Source: Paratrimastix pyriformis | Lineage: Eukaryota; Preaxostyla; Paratrimastigidae | NCBI GenBank assembly: GCA_027972325.1 | Contig: JAPMOS010000065.1 | Coordinates: 122,501-145,000, forward strand | DNA length: 22,500 bases | Reading direction: 5' to 3' | Part shown: positions 9,474-22,500 of the stretch, piece by piece | Layout of the letters: each line of letters starts with the position of its first letter | How positions within the stretch are numbered: the stretch's first letter is position 1 | The notes under the pieces: generated by a model | The model's input: the letters and a program-made list of their open reading frames with translations, nothing else | The model's database searches: none | Told to the model about the DNA's origin: nothing | Program-made: the position numbers and the translations under genes

Positions 9474-9677
9474 GGGGGAGGCTGCCACCAGGGGGAGGCT
9501 GCCACCAGGGGGAGGCTGCCACCAGGGGGAGGCTGCCACCAGGGGGAGGCTGCCACCAGGGGGAGGCTGCCACCAGGGGGAGGCTGCCACCAGGGGGAGG
9601 CTGCCACCAGGGGGAGGCTGCCACCAGGGGGAGGCTGCCACCAGGGGGAGGCTGCCACCAGGGGGAGGCTGCCAACC
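9474..9677. repeat. 17-bp minisatellite, 11 full copies plus a partial one
   Basis: The unit GGGGGAGGCTGCCACCA is repeated without change 11 times from 9474 to 9660, followed by a degenerate twelfth. Because 17 is not a multiple of three, it gives a 17-residue repeat in every frame and creates long false open frames on both strands. The perfect copies point to recent expansion. Confidence 0.95.
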
Positions 9678-10103
9678 GGATCGCGGGAGACTTCCTGGCC
9701 CAGGCCCACGCGCCGCCTGCGACTGGGCGAGCTGAAGGCGAACGGAGGAGGCAGCACCAGGGCCGAGCCAAAGGAAGGCTGCCTGCTGTGCCCATCCAAC
9801 ACCACCGTAACGAGGCCTCCACTACAGAGAAATTTGACTCTTGCGGGCGTACGACGGCAGCGTCAGGCTCGTCCTCAAACATGCGGGGAGTGGGGAGGGG
9901 ATGGAGGATCTCTCTTCTCTTCCTGCTAGGATGGTGATGATGAGGCGCAGTTGTGAGATAAATTCTGTTTTATTCTTCTTGTCGCCGATGGAAACCTAAA
10001 GAAACAAAGGAGACGCGATGATAACTGGCCCGGGGAGGAGCCAAAAACTCGCTCGTGATAGTGATGTTAACCCTTCCGGTGAAGGCGACATGCAGGCTGC
10101 TAC
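9678..10103. other. Remainder of spacer 3, no gene recognised
   Basis: A GC-rich stretch to about 9910 is followed by more AT-rich DNA (GAGATAAATTCTGTTTTATTC near 9955-9975) leading to the upstream block of copy 4. Open frames show no family features, and the block lacks similarity to spacers 1 and 2. Confidence 0.35.
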
Positions 10104-10132
10104 ATCACCTGCCGCCCGGTTTTCTTTTCGGG

Positions 10133-12151
10133 ATGGCTGCCGCACATTCTCCGGTTGAATGTACGGTGTGCTCGGAAGCATACAATTGGACTGACCGCGA
10201 TCCAGTTGTGCTTCTTTGTGGACACACATTTTGCCGGAGCTGCATGACTCAACTTGCCCAAACGAGACCTGAAACTCCCGTACTTGAGTGCCCGACGTGC
10301 CGCCAGGGAACTCCAATCCCCCGTCCTTTCGATCCTGCTTGTCTGAGACGGAATTACGATTTGGCCGCCTTGGTTTTAGCAGCGCCCGGTCTATTGTTTG
10401 GCTGCTTGTCGTAATGATTTTTTTGTTGTTGTTCGATAGGAGGATAAAGAAGAAGGCCAACAACCTCTTGCCCCACCATCTCTTCTCGCCCAGGCTCAAC
10501 AGAGATTGGAAGAACAGCGGCGCAGATTGGAGCGATCTGCCTCGCAGGTATGGCATTCCCCTTCAATCCAGCATTCTCTCTTCGAACAGACGCCCGAGTC
10601 ATTCGATGCAACGATCGAAGCCGCCGTCCAACAGATGCGCCAAGCAGTCGATGAATCCGGCAAACGAATTCGGCAGCAAGTGCGGGAAAATGGTGTGTGG
10701 GTTTTTTTCAAACTTGAAATCCCACCTCCTCTCATCAGCATCAAAACTCGCGGAGTCACGCAACCTTCTGGAGCAGAATCACCAAGTCTTGCAGCACGAA
10801 TGCAGCGTTCTGGAGGAACTGACACACCAGCCGCTCTCTCCCACCGACTCCCACACCCGGGTGGGGGAGACGGTGAAACGGATTCAGGTCTGTCAGCGTC
10901 GCTTCAACTTGCATCTTCATTCCTCGATTGTCTTCGATTTCTTCCTTCTGGCCAGGCTCTTTTGGATGCCCCCCAAGTTGAAATATCGGCCATCTCCCTG
11001 GATTTGGCTGTCCCTGCCGAGTTCACCCAGGCGCTCTCCACTCTTGGGCGTGTGGAAACCGTGGGCGAGGAGAGACCAGCCGACGTCCCGAAGGCTCTCA
11101 ATTTCCCGCAGCCCGGGCTGGAGGCCCCCCTTCGGCTTTTTGCGCATGTCTCAATGGGTTTGTCGGGTTTTTTCGGTTGGGAGTGTTCGTAACCCGGGTC
11201 GCCCTTTCAGGACAACCCGTCACCCGTGCCCGTGTCCTTCAGTGGCTCAGGAGTTTTGTTGACATGGACGACGGCACCTGGCCGGCACCGCAACTCGCTG
11301 CCCTGCTGGAGCTCCCCGACTTCGCCAAGGATCCTGAGGCCCAGCGGGCAATCCTCCGGGCTGCTCGGGCAGTGGCCGAACGAGACGCGACACGGAAATA
11401 CAAAGTTACCAATTTGGTTGCCCCTGCCGTGTGTCGGCTCCTGCCTGACTGTCCTCCGGATCTCTTGGGTGATGTTCTTGCAGTGGTTGAGTTCCTAACC
11501 CCAAATAGTCCAAGCCTGTTCCAGCCGTGCTTCGCACCGGTCCACAAACTCCTGTCGACCCATCCCAACCACCCATTGGCCGCCGAATTACTTCGGATCT
11601 GTGTCCAACTGGCTCCAATCTTCGACTCCTCCCAGTGTGGGGCATGCATCACCCTCTGTGCCAATCTCGCAATCAACACCCATTTCCTGGCCAACAGCGA
11701 GGCTGTAGCGCAACTGCTGGGGTTGATCAAACTGCTGGCACAGAAGGGTTATTTCTCACCGATGATGACGCTGTATTCCGCACTTGTGAGCAACATTCCT
11801 TTCATGGCCAACCACGATGCGGTGGCGCAGCTCTTGGCCGCCATGCATCAAACAGCTCAGCAGAAGCTCCAGCAAATCATGTACCGATCTTCTCGCGACT
11901 GGCAGTCCGTACACCAGGAGTTTGTCACCATGTTTCGTGATCTTCTATATCCGGCCCTCGGATTGCTGGACGATGCGCGTGCCGTCGGCAATACGCCGCT
12001 CGTTGAGATGTTGCTCGCCTTCCTCCAAGACCTCTGGTGGAACGACACTCTCAGGCAGCTCCTCAAGGATGCAGGCTATCCGCGGCGGCTGGCCTCTCTC
12101 CAAGGCCACCCCGTCATTCGGGCGCATCCCGAACTGGGCAAGCTCCACTAA
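10133..12151 (+). CDS. RING-type E3 ubiquitin ligase-like protein, array copy 4
   Basis: Six exons: 10133-10388, 10456-10547, 10590-10692, 10739-10887, 10956-11157 and 11211-12151, 580 residues. This is the most diverged member. The RING ligands are Cys10, Cys13, Cys29, His31, Cys34, Cys37, Cys53 and Cys56. Exon 4 is 12 nt longer than in the other copies, adding residues to the coiled coil (QHECSVLEEL). The last exon is 12 nt shorter than in copies 2 and 3. Introns are 42-68 nt. The acceptor of intron 1 is ambiguous among three in-frame AGs. The relic exons in spacers 1 and 2 are closest to this gene. A longer N-terminus is open upstream but starts before the conserved promoter-like block, so the ATG at 10133 is preferred. 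Confidence 0.8.
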
Positions 12152-12571
12152 GAGCCCCGCGGATGCGATCTGAACGCCCCCCCCCCCCCCCCCCCCCTGT
12201 CGATCGATCGCACATGGAATTTTTGATGTGCACGTGTATATGAAGGACACGATCCCCGGATCGGTGATCCCCTCCCCCTCCCCCTTCCTCCCCCCCACCT
12301 TTGTGACGAAGAGGGATGAGGCGAGAAGACAGGAGGGACGATCAAGGTTCCCACCAAACCGCTCTGGTGGTGAGCAGGTGGTGCTGTGGGATCAAGCGAA
12401 GACCCACTCTGCCTTCTGTGGACCCGTTCCTCCGAGCCCCCTTCTTAGGAAGGAGGAAGGGGCAAGGTGGCTGGAGAGGAGGAGATATCGAAAGTGAAAC
12501 AACAAAGCAGGTTTGGGAGAATTATTGGGGATACAATGTTGCGATTCGCGGAGGTTCGGTCATGTTGGCAG
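12152..12571. other. Convergent intergenic region between RING copy 4 and the minus-strand gene
   Basis: This contains a C run (12178-12197), a diverged version of the RING-array downstream element (TGTCGATCGATCGCAC then TTTTGATGTG, 12198-12230) and GC-rich sequence without recognised genes. Both neighbouring genes end here, so two 3'UTRs are expected. Confidence 0.45.
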
Positions 12572-13138
12572 TCATGGTGGAAGAACCCTGTCCAAGTCCA
12601 CCAACTGTCCCCTCAAGGATTCCGCCAGGGCTTGAAGTCGCTCGCATTCCTCGGAAACGAAGGAAGCTAGCCAAAGGTGGTGAGTCCGCACACAATCGCT
12701 CACAAACAAACCTAATCTGATTTGTGGTCCTTGCTGCATCACATCGCGGCTCCGCTCCCAGGAGGCACTTGCGACTTGATGTGCGAGGGGAGAAAGCTTT
12801 TGAACAAACTGAGTAAGTTGATTCTAAGCGCAGGGTGAAAATGTGGCACCGAAAGCGCTCAAGACGAACCTGTTGAGCGACTATTTTGGCGTTCATCGAA
12901 TTTCGATTCTGTGAAACGCTCGTGACAAAGCGATCAAGGACGCCCGGGTCAATCATCGCTGCAAAACGGTTGTCAAAGAGGTGTCGAACCCTCCCAAACC
13001 ACAGACCAGCCAGAGCCTCCGGATTCGCAGTCAGAGGAGCATTTTTGGGAAGATTCGGAAAGACAAAACCGGGTTGCTGTGGAGCTTCCTAATCGCCAAG
13101 GTTGCCGCTGTGAGGGAAGCCAGAGAACAGACCGTCAT
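12572..13138 (-). CDS. Small helical protein of unknown function, 138 residues, four exons
   Basis: On the minus strand the exons are 13138-13133 (ATG ACG only), 13088-12870, 12808-12712 and 12666-12572 (stop TGA). The introns are 44, 61 and 45 nt and all phases join. The protein starts MTEAPQQPGFVFPNLPKNAP, continues FDNRFAAMIDPGVLDRFVTS and ends RLQALAESLRGQLVDLDRVL-PP. It looks mostly helical with a C-terminal amphipathic or coiled-coil stretch and has no signal peptide or membrane segment. I do not recognise the family. A small subunit of a coiled-coil complex is possible. The two-codon first exon is the least certain part. The gene is head-to-head with COG3. Confidence 0.6.
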
Positions 13139-13203
13139 ATAATGGGGATAGACTAGTACTCCCTTTGGGTTCTCATTACGACGGGCATTTCTTTGTGCGC
13201 CCC
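13139..13203. promoter_or_regulatory. Putative bidirectional promoter between the small minus-strand gene and COG3
   Basis: Only 65 bp separate the two divergent start codons, so both promoters and 5'UTRs must fit here or overlap the partner gene. The stretch is comparatively AT-rich for this window (ATAATGGGGATAGACTAGTA) and contains TATAAT-like sequence across 13137-13143. The promoter function is inferred from geometry. Confidence 0.45.

Positions 13204-22500
<9,297 letters not shown>

Noticed and set aside
9249-9937. Long open frames on both strands across the 17-bp minisatellite
   Set aside because: They are open only because a stop-free 17-bp unit reads through in all frames. The flanking sequence shows no consistent domain.
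10055-10132. N-terminal extension of RING copy 4 (MIVMLTLPVKATCRLL...)
   Set aside because: It crosses the upstream block conserved before all four genes and has no counterpart in the paralogs. The ATG at 10133 aligns with their starts.

Overview
This is GC-rich nuclear DNA from a eukaryote, most likely a unicellular protist. The evidence is spliced genes with many short GT-AG introns, a Golgi tethering-complex gene, a fragment of eukaryotic ribosomal protein eS4, abundant simple repeats and long poly-C/poly-G runs. I cannot name the species from the sequence. Exon models were built by hand from reading-frame phase, agreement between paralogs and remembered family sequences, so each splice junction is a prediction.

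Left half (about 275-12151): a head-to-tail array of four paralogous genes on the + strand (starts at 335, 3653, 6933 and 10133, about 3.2-3.3 kb apart). Each has six exons with identical intron positions and phases (1, 0, 1, 0, 1). Each encodes about 573-580 residues: an N-terminal C3HC4 RING finger, a coiled-coil region, and a C-terminal all-helical domain of about 380 residues resembling ARM/HEAT-type repeats. They look like intact RING E3 ubiquitin ligases of a local, lineage-specific family. The spacers after copies 1 and 2 hold a relic of a copy-4-like last exon and a duplicated spacer. After copy 3 the duplication breaks off into a ribosomal protein eS4 fragment and a 17-bp minisatellite.

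Middle (12152-13203): copy 4 converges on a small minus-strand gene (13138 to 12572, four exons, 138 residues, helical, not recognised). Its start codon lies 65 bp from that of a divergent + strand gene, so the two probably share a bidirectional promoter.

Right half (13204 to the window end): COG3, subunit 3 of the conserved oligomeric Golgi complex. Fourteen exons (500 codons) are visible and the 3' end lies beyond the window. The first two introns are about 50 nt. All later ones are 318-1427 nt and are built almost wholly of tandem repeats. In several, the repeat unit is a copy of the exon/intron junction: exon tail plus 5' splice site in introns 5, 10 and 13, the exon head plus 3' splice site before exon 10, and in intron 4 a roughly 24-nt unit that itself starts like a donor and ends like an acceptor. 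This suggests intron growth by tandem duplication across splice sites.

Across all genes the inferred 5' splice sites follow GT-pyrimidine-N-G (GTCTG/GTCCG/GTTTG) rather than GTRAGT. The last 0.9 kb (21541-22500) differs in composition and holds no exon I can recognise.
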